From Deinococcus planocerae (lineage in GTDB: Bacteria > Deinococcota > Deinococci > Deinococcales > Deinococcaceae): a stretch of 64,000 nt of DNA. The notes under the pieces are model-generated. The model worked only from the letters and a program-made list of their open reading frames with translations, was not told the origin of the DNA and did no database searches. Every line of letters begins with the position of its first letter. The first letter of the stretch is position 1. Shown here one piece after another: positions 27,238 to 36,822 of this stretch. Location of the stretch: NCBI RefSeq assembly GCF_002869765.1, contig NZ_PNOR01000007.1, positions 62,001-126,000 on the forward strand. The letters run 5' to 3'. A program made the position numbers and the translations under genes.

Positions 27238-28131
27238 TCAGCGCCGCCGCTTGCTCTCCCACTCCTGACGGCCCACCTCGTCGAGGCTGCGGAAGTCCTC
27301 GTCGGAGAGTTGGAGCCCGGCGGCGGCCACGTTCTCCTCGAGGTGCTTGACCTTCCCCGTGCCGGGAATGGGAAGCATGACCGGGCTGCGCCTCAGGACC
27401 CAGGCGAGCGCGACCTGCGACGGCGTGGCGCCCAGGCGACGCGACACCTCGTCGAGGACGCTGCCCTCGCGGGTCAGGCCGCCCGCCGCGAGGGGATACC
27501 ACGGGATGAAGCCGATGCCCTCGCGCTCGCAGTGGTCGAGGACGTCCTCGCTCTTGCGGTTCACGAGGTTGTAGAGGTTCTGCACGGTGGCGACGGGGAA
27601 GACCTGCCGGGCGGCCTCGATCTCCTCGACGCTGACCTCGCTCAGCCCGGCGAAGCGGATGACGCCCTCGTCGATCAGCTCGCGGATGGCGGCGAACTGC
27701 TCGTCGCGCGGGACTTTGGAGTCGATGCGGTGCAGTTGCCACAAGTCGATGCGCTCGACGCCCAGGCGGCGGCGCGAGAGGTACGCCTGCTGCTTGAGGT
27801 ACTCGGGGCGGCCCACCGGAATCCACACGTCGGGACCCGTTCGGGTGAGCCCACCCTTGGTGGCGACCACCACCGTGTCGTAGGGGGACAGGGCCTCGCG
27901 GATGAGTTCCTCGCTGACCGCCGGGCCGTACGAGTCGGCGGTGTCGATGAAGTTCACCCCGAGGTCAGGCAGGCGGCGCAGGGTGGCGAGGGCCCCCTCG
28001 CGGTCGGCGGGGTCACCCCAGATCCCTTCGCCCGTGATCCGCATGGCCCCGAAGCCCAGGCGGTTGACCTCCAGCTCTCCCCCGATGCGGAACGTGCCGC
28101 TCTGCGCGGCGCCCACTTCCAGTGTCGTCAT
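27238..28131 (-). CDS. Aldo/keto reductase
   Basis: 297-aa NADPH-dependent (beta/alpha)8 oxidoreductase. Catalytic tetrad visible: Asp and Tyr in [20 protein letters not shown], Lys in VVVATKGGL, His in [10 protein letters not shown]. The C-terminal cofactor-binding stretch is [19 protein letters not shown]. Related to the YdbC/AKR general-stress group; the natural substrate is not readable. GGAGGG Shine-Dalgarno near 28139-28144. It is not clearly in an operon with the polyketide synthase, from which it is separated by about 150 nt. Confidence 0.88.
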   Translation of the reverse strand: MTTLEVGAAQSGTFRIGGELEVNRLGFGAMRITGEGIWGDPADREGALATLRRLPDLGVNFIDTADSYGPAVSEELIREALSPYDTVVVATKGGLTRTGPDVWIPVGRPEYLKQQAYLSRRRLGVERIDLWQLHRIDSKVPRDEQFAAIRELIDEGVIRFAGLSEVSVEEIEAARQVFPVATVQNLYNLVNRKSEDVLDHCEREGIGFIPWYPLAAGGLTREGSVLDEVSRRLGATPSQVALAWVLRRSPVMLPIPGTGKVKHLEENVAAAGLQLSDEDFRSLDEVGRQEWESKRRR

Positions 28132-28295
28132 GGTTCTTTCCCTCCACCGGGCATTGTGGGGGAAGGGGCGTGAAAAGGCGGTGCAGAGGACGGCGGTCAG
28201 GGGTAGACCGTTCGTTAACGTGCCCCGGCGTGGGGGACAGGCCGGTAGGCCAGGTGACGGACGCTGGCCGGACGGCACCTCCCCTGCCCTGGGTC

Positions 28296-29231
28296 ATGCC
28301 CAAGCTGCGCGACCCGTACCCGGAAGACCACGCGCCGCTCGCCGCCCTGCTGGGCGAGCACTGGCGGGAATTCACCTCGCCGGAGGACTTCGCCCGGAGC
28401 CTGGAGAACCGGGCCCCGGAGTCGCGGGTGCTGCACCGCGTCCTCGCAGGGGCAGGCGGCGAAGTGCTGGGCTATGGGCGGGCCATCCACCACCCCTGGC
28501 AGAGCGCGGGGACCTTCGAGGGGCTGGTCCTGGTCCACCCAGGGGCACACGGGCGCGGCCTGGGACAACTCCTCGCCGACGAGGTGTGGACCTTCGCGCG
28601 GCGGCACGGGGCCACCCGCCTGCGGGCGTTCCTGCACGACGACCCGGCCTCGCTGGCTTTTGCGCGGAGGTGGGGCTTCACCGTGACGCACCACGCCTTC
28701 GTCTCGCGGCTGGACGTGACCACCTTCGACGAGGCGCCCTTCGTGTCCGCGCTGGAGCGGGCGCACGTCTCCGGGCTCCGCTTCACCACCCTGGCGCGGG
28801 AGGGGATGACCGAGCAGAGCAAGCGGGCGCTGTACGCCCTCAACCGGGCCGCGGGGCTGGACGTGCCGGACAGTGGCGGCACCTTTCCACCCTACGAGCA
28901 CTTCGACCGGCAGGTTTTCCGGGCGTCGTGGTTCGATCCCTCGGGCCAGATTCTGGCGGTGGACGGCGGGCGGTACGTGGGGCTCGGCGCCCTGGGCGTC
29001 AACGCCGGAAGCGGGGTGGGCGAGAACGCCTTCACGGGCGTGGACCGGGCCTACCGGGGGCGCGGGCTCGCCACCGCGCCGAAGCTGCTCGTCGTCCGGG
29101 AAGCCCGGCGGCGCGGGGTACGACTCCTCGAGACGGGCAACGACAGCCGCAACGCGCCGATCCTGAGGGTCAACCGCCGCTTCGGCTACGTGCCGCTGCC
29201 GGGCTGGTTCACGGTGGAGGCGCCGCTCTGA
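28296..29231 (+). CDS. Double-GNAT acetyltransferase
   Basis: 311-aa protein with two GNAT domains in tandem. The N-terminal domain has the acetyl-CoA loop VLVHPGAHGRGLGQLLADE near residue 86; the C-terminal one has GVDRAYRGRGLATAPKLLVV near residue 250 and GNDSRNAPILRVNRRFGY near 285. Such two-domain enzymes include mycothiol and antibiotic acetyltransferases, but many are uncharacterised. Start ATG 28296; an in-frame GTG at 28254 is possible. Divergent from the aldo/keto reductase. Confidence 0.82.
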   Translation: MPKLRDPYPEDHAPLAALLGEHWREFTSPEDFARSLENRAPESRVLHRVLAGAGGEVLGYGRAIHHPWQSAGTFEGLVLVHPGAHGRGLGQLLADEVWTFARRHGATRLRAFLHDDPASLAFARRWGFTVTHHAFVSRLDVTTFDEAPFVSALERAHVSGLRFTTLAREGMTEQSKRALYALNRAAGLDVPDSGGTFPPYEHFDRQVFRASWFDPSGQILAVDGGRYVGLGALGVNAGSGVGENAFTGVDRAYRGRGLATAPKLLVVREARRRGVRLLETGNDSRNAPILRVNRRFGYVPLPGWFTVEAPL

Positions 29232-29241
29232 CGCCCCTTCC

Positions 29242-30072
29242 CTAGCCCTCCCCCTCCGGCACCTCGCACGTCTCGCGGAAGACGAACTGCCCGAGCCGCT
29301 TGCGGTGGCGGCTGCTCCAGTCGATGGAGGGCCGCTTTTCGTCCTCCGGAAGGTAGCCGAGGCGGTAGACGGCCATGAGTTCGAGCCCCCCCGGCACCCG
29401 CAACAGGTCCCGGATCGCCCGCCACTGCCGGGGAATCTCCATCGGCGTGGAGACGAATTGCAGGCCCATCCCGATCTCCCCGACCGCGTTCCAGATGTTT
29501 TCCATCGCCGCACCGAGGCCGAAGACGGAGTAGAAGCCGCTGAGCTCCCCGGGCCGGTACTCCGCCTTGTCGAGCAGGGCGGCGAGGAGCAGGGGACTGC
29601 CCTCCACCAGCCGCCGGTTGTCCTCGCCGAGTTTTTTCGGCACGCCGAGCTGGCGCATGACCCGGAGCCCCGCGTCGGAGAAGACCTGACGGGTGAAGGG
29701 GCGCAGGGGACCGGGCAGGTGGTCGATGTGGATGCCGTCGCGCTTTTGCTCCAGCTCGGCTTCCGAGAAGCGGAAGTAGCGGCGGTAACGCTCGAAGAAG
29801 ACGCCCGCCTCGATGAGTTCGGTCATGCTCTCGCCCGAGATGCGCGCGACCTCGCCGATGGTGCCCTTGTCCTCGATGAGCACGAAGCGCCACGGCTGGC
29901 TGTTGAAGTGGCTGGGGGCGGCCTGCGCGACCCGCATCAGGAGGTGCTGGTGCTCGCGGCTGACCGGATCAGGCCGGAAGGGGCCGTTCGTGGTCCGGCG
30001 GGCGAGCATCCCCTCGATCAGCCCGGCGGCGGGCACCCTGGGAGGGGACGGGGTGACGGGCGGGACGGTCAT
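29242..30072 (-). CDS. Nitroreductase-family flavoprotein
   Basis: 276-aa FMN-dependent oxidoreductase. Family signatures are [16 protein letters not shown] (RRSx-type FMN phosphate loop), [17 protein letters not shown] (FMN-binding), and [20 protein letters not shown] near residue 190, with [15 protein letters not shown] near the end. The physiological substrate is unknown. TAGCCT (30079-30084, minus strand) lies 6 nt upstream of the ATG, a leaderless start. Convergent with the GNAT gene, 10 nt between stops. Confidence 0.87.
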   Translation of the reverse strand: MTVPPVTPSPPRVPAAGLIEGMLARRTTNGPFRPDPVSREHQHLLMRVAQAAPSHFNSQPWRFVLIEDKGTIGEVARISGESMTELIEAGVFFERYRRYFRFSEAELEQKRDGIHIDHLPGPLRPFTRQVFSDAGLRVMRQLGVPKKLGEDNRRLVEGSPLLLAALLDKAEYRPGELSGFYSVFGLGAAMENIWNAVGEIGMGLQFVSTPMEIPRQWRAIRDLLRVPGGLELMAVYRLGYLPEDEKRPSIDWSSRHRKRLGQFVFRETCEVPEGEG

Positions 30073-30115
30073 GCCCGCAGGCTAGCGCGGCGGTCCGGGG
30101 CGGCGTGCCCCGCGC

Positions 30116-30433
30116 TCACCACGCCCCCCACAGCCCCGCCCCGAAGGCCGCCGCACACCCGAGCGCCAGCCGCCAGTGTCCCGCCCGCCCGGGCCGGGTG
30201 CGCGGCATCAGCAGCAAGAGGGCCAGCGCGGGCAGCAGGGCAAGGCCGCGCCCGCCCGCGAGCACCCCCGACACGCCGACCCCCGCGCACACCGCGAAGA
30301 AGAGGGCGTGGTGGACCCAGCGGGCCGTCAGCCGCCAGCGCCCGAGTTGCAGGCCCAGCCCCAGCGTCAGGAGCCCGCCCATGAGGGCGGCGGTCAGGAG
30401 GAGAGCGAGGCGGTGCGGGTCCACTTGTCCCAT
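30116..30433 (-). CDS. Hypothetical membrane protein, 105 aa
   Basis: About four hydrophobic helices ([65 protein letters not shown]) separated by short Arg-rich loops. Unrecognised. It is divergent from the small lipoprotein gene, with 35 nt between the starts. Confidence 0.6.
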   Translation of the reverse strand: MGQVDPHRLALLLTAALMGGLLTLGLGLQLGRWRLTARWVHHALFFAVCAGVGVSGVLAGGRGLALLPALALLLLMPRTRPGRAGHWRLALGCAAAFGAGLWGAW

Positions 30434-30468
30434 GCTCGCACAGCTCTCCCCAGGCTACCCTGGCGGCG

Positions 30469-30960
30469 ATGAAGTTCGCGCGCCCGTCTGCCGCCTTCCT
30501 TGCCCTGGCCGCCCTGCTCGGCGGGGGACTCTCGGGGTGCCGCTCGGAGACGCGGGGGGGCGCCGGGGAGGACCTGACCGCGCGGGTGCTGTTCACGGTC
30601 AACGGCACCTACGACGCCCAGGCCGACCGGCGCGAGCGGGTGGGCGGCGGGCTGCGGCGCATCACCTGGACCTCGCGCCCGCCGCTCCCCGCCCGCGCGG
30701 TGATCGTCCGCTTCGACGGCAACGTCCGCTCCCTGTCGTGGGAGCTGGAGGTCGAGGGCCCCGAGTTCAGCGCCCGCAGCCTCGCGGGGGAGGGGGCCGC
30801 CACCGTCTCCACCCCGCAGGGCGAGGGGCTCAGGCCCCGGGGAGGCCGCCTCGCCGAGGTGCTGATCCTCCGCACGCCGGGGGGCCTGCGCCTCGTGACG
30901 CGCGGCTTCGTGATCCGGGAGGAACCGTCGCTGCTGCCCGCCTTTGAAGAGAAGCGATGA
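30469..30960 (+). CDS. Small lipoprotein of unknown function
   Basis: 163-aa exported protein. Signal peptide [20 protein letters not shown] ends in lipobox LSGC (Cys24). The mature part is a beta-rich domain ([52 protein letters not shown]). No family recognised. TACCCT (30456-30461) ends 7 nt before the ATG. The stop codon lies within a small inverted repeat that recurs near 38640. Confidence 0.7.
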   Translation: MKFARPSAAFLALAALLGGGLSGCRSETRGGAGEDLTARVLFTVNGTYDAQADRRERVGGGLRRITWTSRPPLPARAVIVRFDGNVRSLSWELEVEGPEFSARSLAGEGAATVSTPQGEGLRPRGGRLAEVLILRTPGGLRLVTRGFVIREEPSLLPAFEEKR

Positions 30961-30997
30961 AGGTTGAGGAGCAGCGGGGCCCGTGACTCCTCATCGC
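30954..30997. repeat. Small imperfect palindrome, copy of the 38640 element
   Basis: GCGATGA (30954-30960) pairs with TCATCGC (30991-30997), with GGAG/CTCC inside. On the minus strand GATGAGGAGTCACGGGCCCC (30976-30995) matches GATGAGGAGTCGCGGCCCC at 38643-38661: the first 11 bases are identical. A short dispersed intergenic repeat, probably also an RNA 3' end. Confidence 0.5.
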
Positions 30998-31004
30998 CCG
31001 TTCC

Positions 31005-32057
31005 TCACGACTCCACGCGGTTTCTTCCCGACCGCTTGGCTGCGTACAGGGCCTGATCGGCGCGGGCGAGCAGGGCGTCCGCCGTGTCGTCCGGGGGACG
31101 AAAGGAGGCCACGCCCAGGCTGGCGGTGACGGGGAGGCCCGCGACGGGGGAGGCGGCGACGGCCTGGCGCAGCCGCTCGGCGAGGGCGTGCGCCTCGGGC
31201 TTGGCGAGGCCGGGCAGCAGGATCAGGAACTCCTCGCCGCCCCAGCGGCCCACCAGCCCCCCACTGCCGCGCACGGTGCGGCGCAACCGCTTGGCGACCC
31301 CGCGCAGCACCTCGTCGCCCGCCGGGTGGCCGTAGCGGTCGTTGACGGCCTTGAAGTGGTCGATGTCGCACATCACGGCGCTCAGGGGGGTGCGGGTCTC
31401 CAGGGCGTGGCGCAGCCGGTCGAGAAGCTCCTCCTCGGTGGCGGCGCGGCACAGCACCCGCGTCAGGCCGTCGAAGCGGGCCGCCTGGAGCTGGGCGCTC
31501 GCCTGCTCGTGCAGGGCGAGGTTGGCCTCGATGAGGCGGGCGGCGACGAACGACACCCCCGCCAGGGCCGCCGTGGCGAGGCCCCCCGACACCCACGCGG
31601 CCAGGAGCCCCGGGGAGAGGGGCGGCCCCTCCAGCAGCACGAGGCCCAGCCCCGCGAGGACCGTCAGGACCGCCGCGCCGCCCCACGCCGAGCCCAGCAG
31701 CAGGGGCGCGACTCCGGCCAGCGCCGCCGCCCAGAGGGTCAGCTCGGCGGGCTGGAGCCCCAGCGAGACCATCCGCCACGCCTCCAGCCACAGCAGGGGC
31801 GTCAACAGCACGAAGGCCCCCACCCCCACCCGGCGGATGTGCCGGGGAGCCAGCGCCGCGCCGAGCAGGGTCAGCACGAACACGCCCGCCATCCAGAATT
31901 TCGGCGTCTGGTACGCTGCCGGAAAGGCGCCCGGCGGGTCGAGCAGGGCCGTGACGGCGGCGAACAGCAGGTAGGCTCCGCCCAGCAGCCACAGCGCCCA
32001 CTGGCGGCTGCGGTGCAGCGCGGGGCGGAGGGGGGAGGCGAGGCGGCGCGTCAGCAT
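31005..32057 (-). CDS. Membrane-bound GGDEF diguanylate cyclase
   Basis: 350-aa protein with five or six N-terminal membrane helices (about residues 15-180: ALWLLGGAYLLFAAVTALLD, FWMAGVFVLTLLGAALA, and others), a short coiled linker (LIEANLALHEQASAQLQAA) and a C-terminal GGDEF domain. Active-site motif GRWGGEEFLILLPG and CDIDHFKAVNDRYGHPAGDEVL are intact, so c-di-GMP synthesis is expected. The inhibitory RxxD site just before GGEEF reads RGSG, so product feedback is probably missing. Start ATG 32057; an upstream ATG at 32132 is in frame. Confidence 0.9.
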   Translation of the reverse strand: MLTRRLASPLRPALHRSRQWALWLLGGAYLLFAAVTALLDPPGAFPAAYQTPKFWMAGVFVLTLLGAALAPRHIRRVGVGAFVLLTPLLWLEAWRMVSLGLQPAELTLWAAALAGVAPLLLGSAWGGAAVLTVLAGLGLVLLEGPPLSPGLLAAWVSGGLATAALAGVSFVAARLIEANLALHEQASAQLQAARFDGLTRVLCRAATEEELLDRLRHALETRTPLSAVMCDIDHFKAVNDRYGHPAGDEVLRGVAKRLRRTVRGSGGLVGRWGGEEFLILLPGLAKPEAHALAERLRQAVAASPVAGLPVTASLGVASFRPPDDTADALLARADQALYAAKRSGRNRVES

Positions 32058-32138
32058 GGTCTCGCCCCGCAGGGTAGGCGCCCCCGTCTGACCGTTCCCT
32101 TGCAGCCTGACCGGGAGGTCACCTCCGAACATGAAGAC

Positions 32139-32175
32139 GCCGCCCGCGTCCCGGATGGGGGGGCTTGCGGGCGGC
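32139..32175 (-). terminator. Probable ndk terminator hairpin
   Basis: GCCGCCCGC (32139-32147) pairs with GCGGGCGGC (32167-32175), a 9-bp stem with a loop of about 19 nt. On the minus strand it is followed by GTCTTCATG. Weak U content lowers confidence. Confidence 0.45.
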
Positions 32176-32192
32176 GCGGAGGGGAGGGAGGT

Positions 32193-32609
32193 TCAGCCGA
32201 GCAATTCCTCGGGCTTGAAGAACAGGCCCAGCTCGCGCTCGGCGCTCTGGGGCGAGTCGCTGCCGTGGGTCACGTTCTCGCCCGTGGTGGTGGCGAAGTC
32301 GGCGCGGATGGTGCCGGGGGCGGCGTTCGCGGGGTTGGTCGCCCCCATCATCGCCCGCCAGCCGGAGACGGCGTTCTCACCCTCCAGCGCGATGGCGACG
32401 ACCGGGCCGCCCGTGATGAACTCGACGAGTTCGCCGAAGAAGGGGCGCTCGCGGTGTTCGCCGTAGTGGGTCTCGGCGACCTCGCGGGAGATCACCGTCT
32501 GCTTGAGGCCGACCACGCGGTAGCCCTTCTTGGCGATGCGGGCGAGAATCTCGGGCGTCAGGCCCCGGCGCACGCCGTCGGGCTTGATCATGGCAAAGGT
32601 GCGTTCCAT
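32193..32609 (-). CDS. ndk: Nucleoside diphosphate kinase
   Basis: Transfers the gamma-phosphate between nucleoside triphosphates and diphosphates; 138 aa, standard length. [15 protein letters not shown] at the N-terminus, [21 protein letters not shown] in the middle, and the active-site histidine in [17 protein letters not shown] near residue 117. TATCCT lies about 10 nt upstream of the ATG, so the mRNA leader is very short. Confidence 0.97.
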   Translation of the reverse strand: MERTFAMIKPDGVRRGLTPEILARIAKKGYRVVGLKQTVISREVAETHYGEHRERPFFGELVEFITGGPVVAIALEGENAVSGWRAMMGATNPANAAPGTIRADFATTTGENVTHGSDSPQSAERELGLFFKPEELLG

Positions 32610-32750
32610 ACCGCCCGCGAGGATAGCAGGCAGGGGCGCCCTGGGCCCCGTGCCGCGGCTGAGGCGGACAGTCCCGGCCCTCTCCGGGCGCGGGGCTCAG
32701 GGGGCACGTTCGGCCCGTCCGGCACCTTCCAGCCTGTCCAGTCCGGCCCC

Positions 32751-32756
32751 TACAAT
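32751..32756 (+). promoter_or_regulatory. Leaderless -10 box of the nucleoside-type permease operon
   Basis: TACAAT, then 6 nt (GAAAAA), then the ATG at 32763. One of the best matches to TATAAT in the window. Confidence 0.65.
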
Positions 32757-32762
32757 GAAAAA

Positions 32763-34760
32763 ATGACCAATATCCCAGACCCCCGCCCCTCACCGGCGGC
32801 GGCCACCATCGCCCTGACGGCGAGTGCCCTGGCCGCGGCGGGGCTGCTGCTCTTCCCCCTCGCCACCCTCGGGCGCGACTTCAGCGCCGGGGGCGTGCTG
32901 CTGCACCTCACGGGGGGCACCCTGAACCTCAGCTCCAGCCAGCAAGCGCCCCTCCCCGCCGTGGGTCCGGTGCTCGCGCTGGGCTGGACGGCCCTCGCCC
33001 TGCTCGTGGCGAGCGTGGTGGGCGCGGCGCGGCGGGCACGCTGGGTGTGGCTCACGGGCCTGCTCGCCTTTCTGGCGGGGGTGGCGGCGGTCTTCGTGCT
33101 GCGGGGCGTGCTGAGTGCGGAGACGGCGCGGGTGCTCACCGACACCAGCCTGCGGCCCGGGGCGCGGCGTCAACTGCGGAACTTCTACGGCGGGGGCGGG
33201 ATGAACCTGGGCCTTTTCCTCGCGGTGCTGGGCGGCCTGATCACGGCGGTCGCGGGGCTGAGTGCCCGGCGCGCGTGGTGGGAGCGGCTCGACCGCCTGC
33301 GCGGCCTGCTCGTGCCCGCCGTCGCCATCGCGCTCGCGGTGCTGGTGGGCGCCGTCGTGGTCCTGATCGTGCAGCCTGGGGTGAACTCGGGCGACGTGCC
33401 CTTATCGCTGTGGGGCCGCTGGCTCGCCAAGAGCGACGTGGTGTACTTCGTGTACTCGGCCCTCTTCGCGCCCGTCACGGCGCTCAACCCCTTTCTCGAC
33501 AGCCTCAAGCTCGCCACGCCGCTCATCTTCACGGGGCTCTCGGTGGCCTTCGCGTTCCGCACGGGCCTGTTCAACATCGGCGCCCCCGGGCAGCTCACGA
33601 TGGGGGCCATCGGGGCGACGCTGGTGGGCGTGTACGGGCCCGCCGGGCTGGGGTGGCTCCTCCTGCCCCTCTCGGTGATCGCGGCGGGGCTGGGCGGGGC
33701 GCTGTGGGGGGCGATTCCGGGCTTTCTCAAGGCGCGCTTCGGGTCGAGCGAGGGCATCAACACGATCATGCTCAACTACATCGCGTCGGCGATCTTCATC
33801 TTCCTGATCGGCAGCGAGACCTTCCCCTTCCTGGGGCGGGAATACAACCTCCCCTTCAAGGCGGAGGGCTTCGAGCCCCGCAGCGAGGAATTGCAGGAGG
33901 CGGCGCGGCTCCCCACCCTGCTGGGCCTGTTCAACGTGGGCGGGGCGGGTGGAGTGGCGCTCACCATTGCCCCCCTGGTGGCGCTCGTCGCCTTCCTCGT
34001 CGCCCGTCCGCTGCTCGCCCGCGCCCGGGTGCGGCAGGGCACCCTGCTCGCCCTTCTCGCGGCCCTCGTGCTCGGCGCGCTGACGTGGCGGATCGGCATT
34101 CCCGTGCAGGTGACGGGGAGCCAGCTCAACGCCTCCTTCCTGATCGCGCTCCTCTGCGTGGCGCTGTTCGGGACGCTGATGTGGCGCACGGCGACGGGGT
34201 ACGCGCTGCGGGCGGTGGGCCTCTCGCCCCGGGCGGCGGAGTACGGCGGGATCAGCGTGGCGCGCGGAACGATCCTGGCGATGACGCTCGCGGGCATGTT
34301 CGCCGGGCTCGCGGGCACGCACTACGTGAACGGCGGGGCGCTCGACGAGTACCGCCTGCGGGGGAATACGCCGGTGAACGTGGGCTTCGACGGGATCGCG
34401 GTCGCGCTGATGGGGCAGAGCACCCCGGCGGGCGTGGTGGCGGCGAGCGTCCTGTTCGGCACCATCGACACGGGCGGGCTGGAGGTGGACCAGCAGCTCG
34501 ACCGGGTGAACCGCGACATCGTGACGGTGCTCAAGGCATTGATCGTGCTGTTCATCGCGGCGGGGGGCTTCCTCAGCCGCCGGGTGACGGACCCGCCGCC
34601 GCCCCAGCTCGTGCAGGCGGCCAGCGCGGGCGGCGCGGCCCAGGGGGCTCAGCTCTCGCCCGCCGCCGCCGCCGGGGAACGCGCCACGCCGCTGCCCAAC
34701 CTCGGGGTGAGCAGCGAGACCAACGCGCGGGTCGAAGAGGCCCAGAAAGGGGGCCGCTAG
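32763..34760 (+). CDS. ABC transporter permease, BPD_transp_2 type (nucleoside/sugar)
   Basis: 665-aa membrane protein. Residues 1-190 are an extra N-terminal membrane region with about three or four helices; the permease core follows (TPLIFTGLSVAFAFRTGLFN, IGAPGQLTMGAIGATLVGVY near 260-290; GSSEGINTIMLNYIASAIF near 325; LRAVGLSPRAAEYGGISVAR near 485). These are hallmarks of the YufP/NupP and RbsC-like branch used for purine nucleosides in Gram-positives. The C-terminal 60 residues are Ala/Gln-rich and low complexity. It is followed without a gap by the partner permease; no ATPase or BMP-type binding protein lies nearby. Confidence 0.88.
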   Translation: MTNIPDPRPSPAAATIALTASALAAAGLLLFPLATLGRDFSAGGVLLHLTGGTLNLSSSQQAPLPAVGPVLALGWTALALLVASVVGAARRARWVWLTGLLAFLAGVAAVFVLRGVLSAETARVLTDTSLRPGARRQLRNFYGGGGMNLGLFLAVLGGLITAVAGLSARRAWWERLDRLRGLLVPAVAIALAVLVGAVVVLIVQPGVNSGDVPLSLWGRWLAKSDVVYFVYSALFAPVTALNPFLDSLKLATPLIFTGLSVAFAFRTGLFNIGAPGQLTMGAIGATLVGVYGPAGLGWLLLPLSVIAAGLGGALWGAIPGFLKARFGSSEGINTIMLNYIASAIFIFLIGSETFPFLGREYNLPFKAEGFEPRSEELQEAARLPTLLGLFNVGGAGGVALTIAPLVALVAFLVARPLLARARVRQGTLLALLAALVLGALTWRIGIPVQVTGSQLNASFLIALLCVALFGTLMWRTATGYALRAVGLSPRAAEYGGISVARGTILAMTLAGMFAGLAGTHYVNGGALDEYRLRGNTPVNVGFDGIAVALMGQSTPAGVVAASVLFGTIDTGGLEVDQQLDRVNRDIVTVLKALIVLFIAAGGFLSRRVTDPPPPQLVQAASAGGAAQGAQLSPAAAAGERATPLPNLGVSSETNARVEEAQKGGR

Positions 34761-35675
34761 ATGGAAGGCCTCTTTGCCCAACTCCTGACGACCGCCTTCC
34801 TGGCGACCTTCATCCGCTCCGTGGTGCCCCTGCTCCTGACCGGGCTGGGGGGACTGTTCAGCGAGCGCAGCGGCGTGGTGAACATCGCCCTCGACGGCCT
34901 GATCATCTTCGGGGCGCTCGCGGGCGCGGTGGCGACCCTGGTGCTGGAGCCCACCTTCGGGGCGCTGGCCCCCTGGCTGGGGTGGCTGGCGGGGGCGCTC
35001 GTGGGCGGCCTGATCGCCTGGATTCACGCGGTCGTCTCCATCAAGTACCGGGCCGATCAGGTCATCAGCGGCACGGCGATCAACCTGCTCGCGAGCGGGG
35101 TGCCCGCCGTGATCCTGACCGCCCTGTACGGCACGAGCACGGAAAGCCCCAAGGTCCAGAACCCGCTGCCGCTGATCGGCGTCGGGGAACTGCGCTTCAG
35201 CCCGCCCGTGTTCTTCGCGTTCCTGACGGTGGCCCTGGCGTGGTACGTGCTCTACCGCACCCCCTACGGCCTGCGGCTGCGGGCGACGGGCGAGCATCCC
35301 GGCGCGGCGGCGAGCATGGGCGTGAACGTGCGCCGGATGCGTTACAGCGGGGTGATCCTCTCGGGCGTGCTCGCGGGCACGGCGGGCGTCTTCCTGAGCA
35401 TCGGCAACCTCGACTCGTACGTGCGCAACATCAGCGCGGGGCTGGGCTTCATCTCGCTCGCGGCGCTGATCTTCGGGCAGTGGAAGCCGCTCGGCGTGCT
35501 CGGCGCCACCCTGCTCTTCGGCTTCCTCCAGGCGCTCTCGATCACGCTGGGCGGGACCGACCTGCTGCCGCCGACCCTGGTGACGGCGCTGCCGTACCTC
35601 ATCACCATCATCGCGCTGATCTTCACGGGCCGCAGCGCCGCCCCCCGCGCGCTCGGCAGACCGTACGACGGCTGA
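34761..35675 (+). CDS. ABC transporter permease, second subunit (YufQ/NupQ-like)
   Basis: 304-aa membrane protein with eight or nine helices. LFSERSGVVNIALDGLIIFG near residue 33 and YRADQVISGTAINLLASGVP near 95 are signature stretches; LRATGEHPGAAASMGVNVRR near 175 is the EAA-like coupling loop. The ATG directly abuts the preceding stop codon (TAGATG), so the two permeases are cotranscribed and probably form a heterodimer. Confidence 0.9.
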   Translation: MEGLFAQLLTTAFLATFIRSVVPLLLTGLGGLFSERSGVVNIALDGLIIFGALAGAVATLVLEPTFGALAPWLGWLAGALVGGLIAWIHAVVSIKYRADQVISGTAINLLASGVPAVILTALYGTSTESPKVQNPLPLIGVGELRFSPPVFFAFLTVALAWYVLYRTPYGLRLRATGEHPGAAASMGVNVRRMRYSGVILSGVLAGTAGVFLSIGNLDSYVRNISAGLGFISLAALIFGQWKPLGVLGATLLFGFLQALSITLGGTDLLPPTLVTALPYLITIIALIFTGRSAAPRALGRPYDG

Positions 35676-35691
35676 GGCGGGAGGTGAAAGG

Positions 35692-35730
35692 AGGCGGGCC
35701 TGGGACGACCGGGCCCGCCTTCCCCTTTGT
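35692..35730 (+). terminator. Intrinsic terminator of the permease operon
   Basis: AGGCGGGCC (35692-35700) pairs with GGCCCGCCT (35712-35720), a 9-bp stem, followed by TCCCCTTTGTCCCC. It separates the operon from the convergent LysR gene. Confidence 0.7.
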
Positions 35731-35734
35731 CCCC

Positions 35735-36691
35735 TCAATTGGGCGGTGGGGCGGAGACCGGGACGGGGAGGGGACTCGGTTCCCCCACAGGCAGCCCAGA
35801 GGCCGGGAGGTGGGCGAGCACGGCCCCGGTGAAGGCGCGGAGGATCGGCAACCCGGCGCGGTGGGGCAGCGCGGCGAGCGCGAGGGGCCGGAACAGGGGC
35901 TCGGGCAGGGGCAGGGTGACGAGGCCAGGCGGGAGGGGCAGCAGGGCGAGCCTCGGCATGACGGTCACGCCCAGGCCGTGCCCCACCATCGAGAGGGTCA
36001 CGCTGTCCTGCTCGACCTCTTGCACTCCGGTGAGCGGCACGCCCCGCGCGGCGAGATAGGTGCGGACGCGGCGGTGGCAGGAGTCGCGCCCCGGCGGCAG
36101 CAGCAGGGGCTGGGCCGCGAGGTCGGCGAGCGAGGCGGGATGGGTGCCACGCGAGGCGGGGGCGACGAACAGGTACTCGTCGCCGATCAGGGGGGTGAGC
36201 GCCAGTTCGGAGGAGTCGTCGGCCACGACGACCGCAAGGTCCACCCGCCCGGATTTCACGGCGGACGGGCCCCCGCCGCAGGCCTCGGCGTCGAGCAGGC
36301 TGACGGTCACGCCCGGGTGGCGGCGGCGAAACGCGGCGAGCGCGGGCGGCAGGAGGTGGGTGGCGGTGGAACGGAAGGAGGCCACCCGCAACCTCCCCGA
36401 CAGCCCCCCGCCTTCCTCCTGCGCGGCGAGCAGGGCGTCGGCGGCGGCCTGCACGGCGGCGCGGGCGTGGGTCAGGACGCGCTCGCCCGCCCCGGTGGGC
36501 ACGGTCCCGCCCGGCGTGCGGCGCAGCAGGGGACGGCCCGCCAGCCCCTCCAGCTTGGCGACCGCCTCGCTGAGACTCGACTGCGACACGCTGTGTTCCG
36601 CCGCCGCCTCGCCGAAGCCCCCCGCGTCCGCGACCGCGATCAGGGCGCGAAGCTGGGCCAACGAGGGGCCGGGGGGCGTCCGGTCGGTCAT
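35735..36691 (-). CDS. LysR-family transcriptional regulator
   Basis: 318-aa LTTR. The N-terminal winged HTH is SLAQLRALIAVADAGGFGEA through EHSVSQSSLSEAVAKLEGL (residues 10-48), followed by GRPLLRRTPGGTVPTGAGERVL. The effector domain begins at GRLRVASFRSTATHLLPPAL near residue 98. CysB/OxyR-like relatives exist; the two cysteines here (ACGGG and DSCHRR) are not in an obvious OxyR pattern. TACAAT (36698-36703, minus strand) ends 6 nt before the ATG. The target is unknown; LysR proteins often regulate the divergent gene, here a small hypothetical. Confidence 0.9.
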   Translation of the reverse strand: MTDRTPPGPSLAQLRALIAVADAGGFGEAAAEHSVSQSSLSEAVAKLEGLAGRPLLRRTPGGTVPTGAGERVLTHARAAVQAAADALLAAQEEGGGLSGRLRVASFRSTATHLLPPALAAFRRRHPGVTVSLLDAEACGGGPSAVKSGRVDLAVVVADDSSELALTPLIGDEYLFVAPASRGTHPASLADLAAQPLLLPPGRDSCHRRVRTYLAARGVPLTGVQEVEQDSVTLSMVGHGLGVTVMPRLALLPLPPGLVTLPLPEPLFRPLALAALPHRAGLPILRAFTGAVLAHLPASGLPVGEPSPLPVPVSAPPPN

Positions 36692-36822
36692 GGCTCGATT
36701 GTAGGCGCGCGGCCCGGTTCAGCCATCGGTTTGCCCGATGACCCACCCGCGGCGTCCCCCCTCCGCCCGATGTCCTAGAAAGGGCACCCGGGCGCACCCT
36801 GGGGGGCAGGAGGTGGTCCCCG

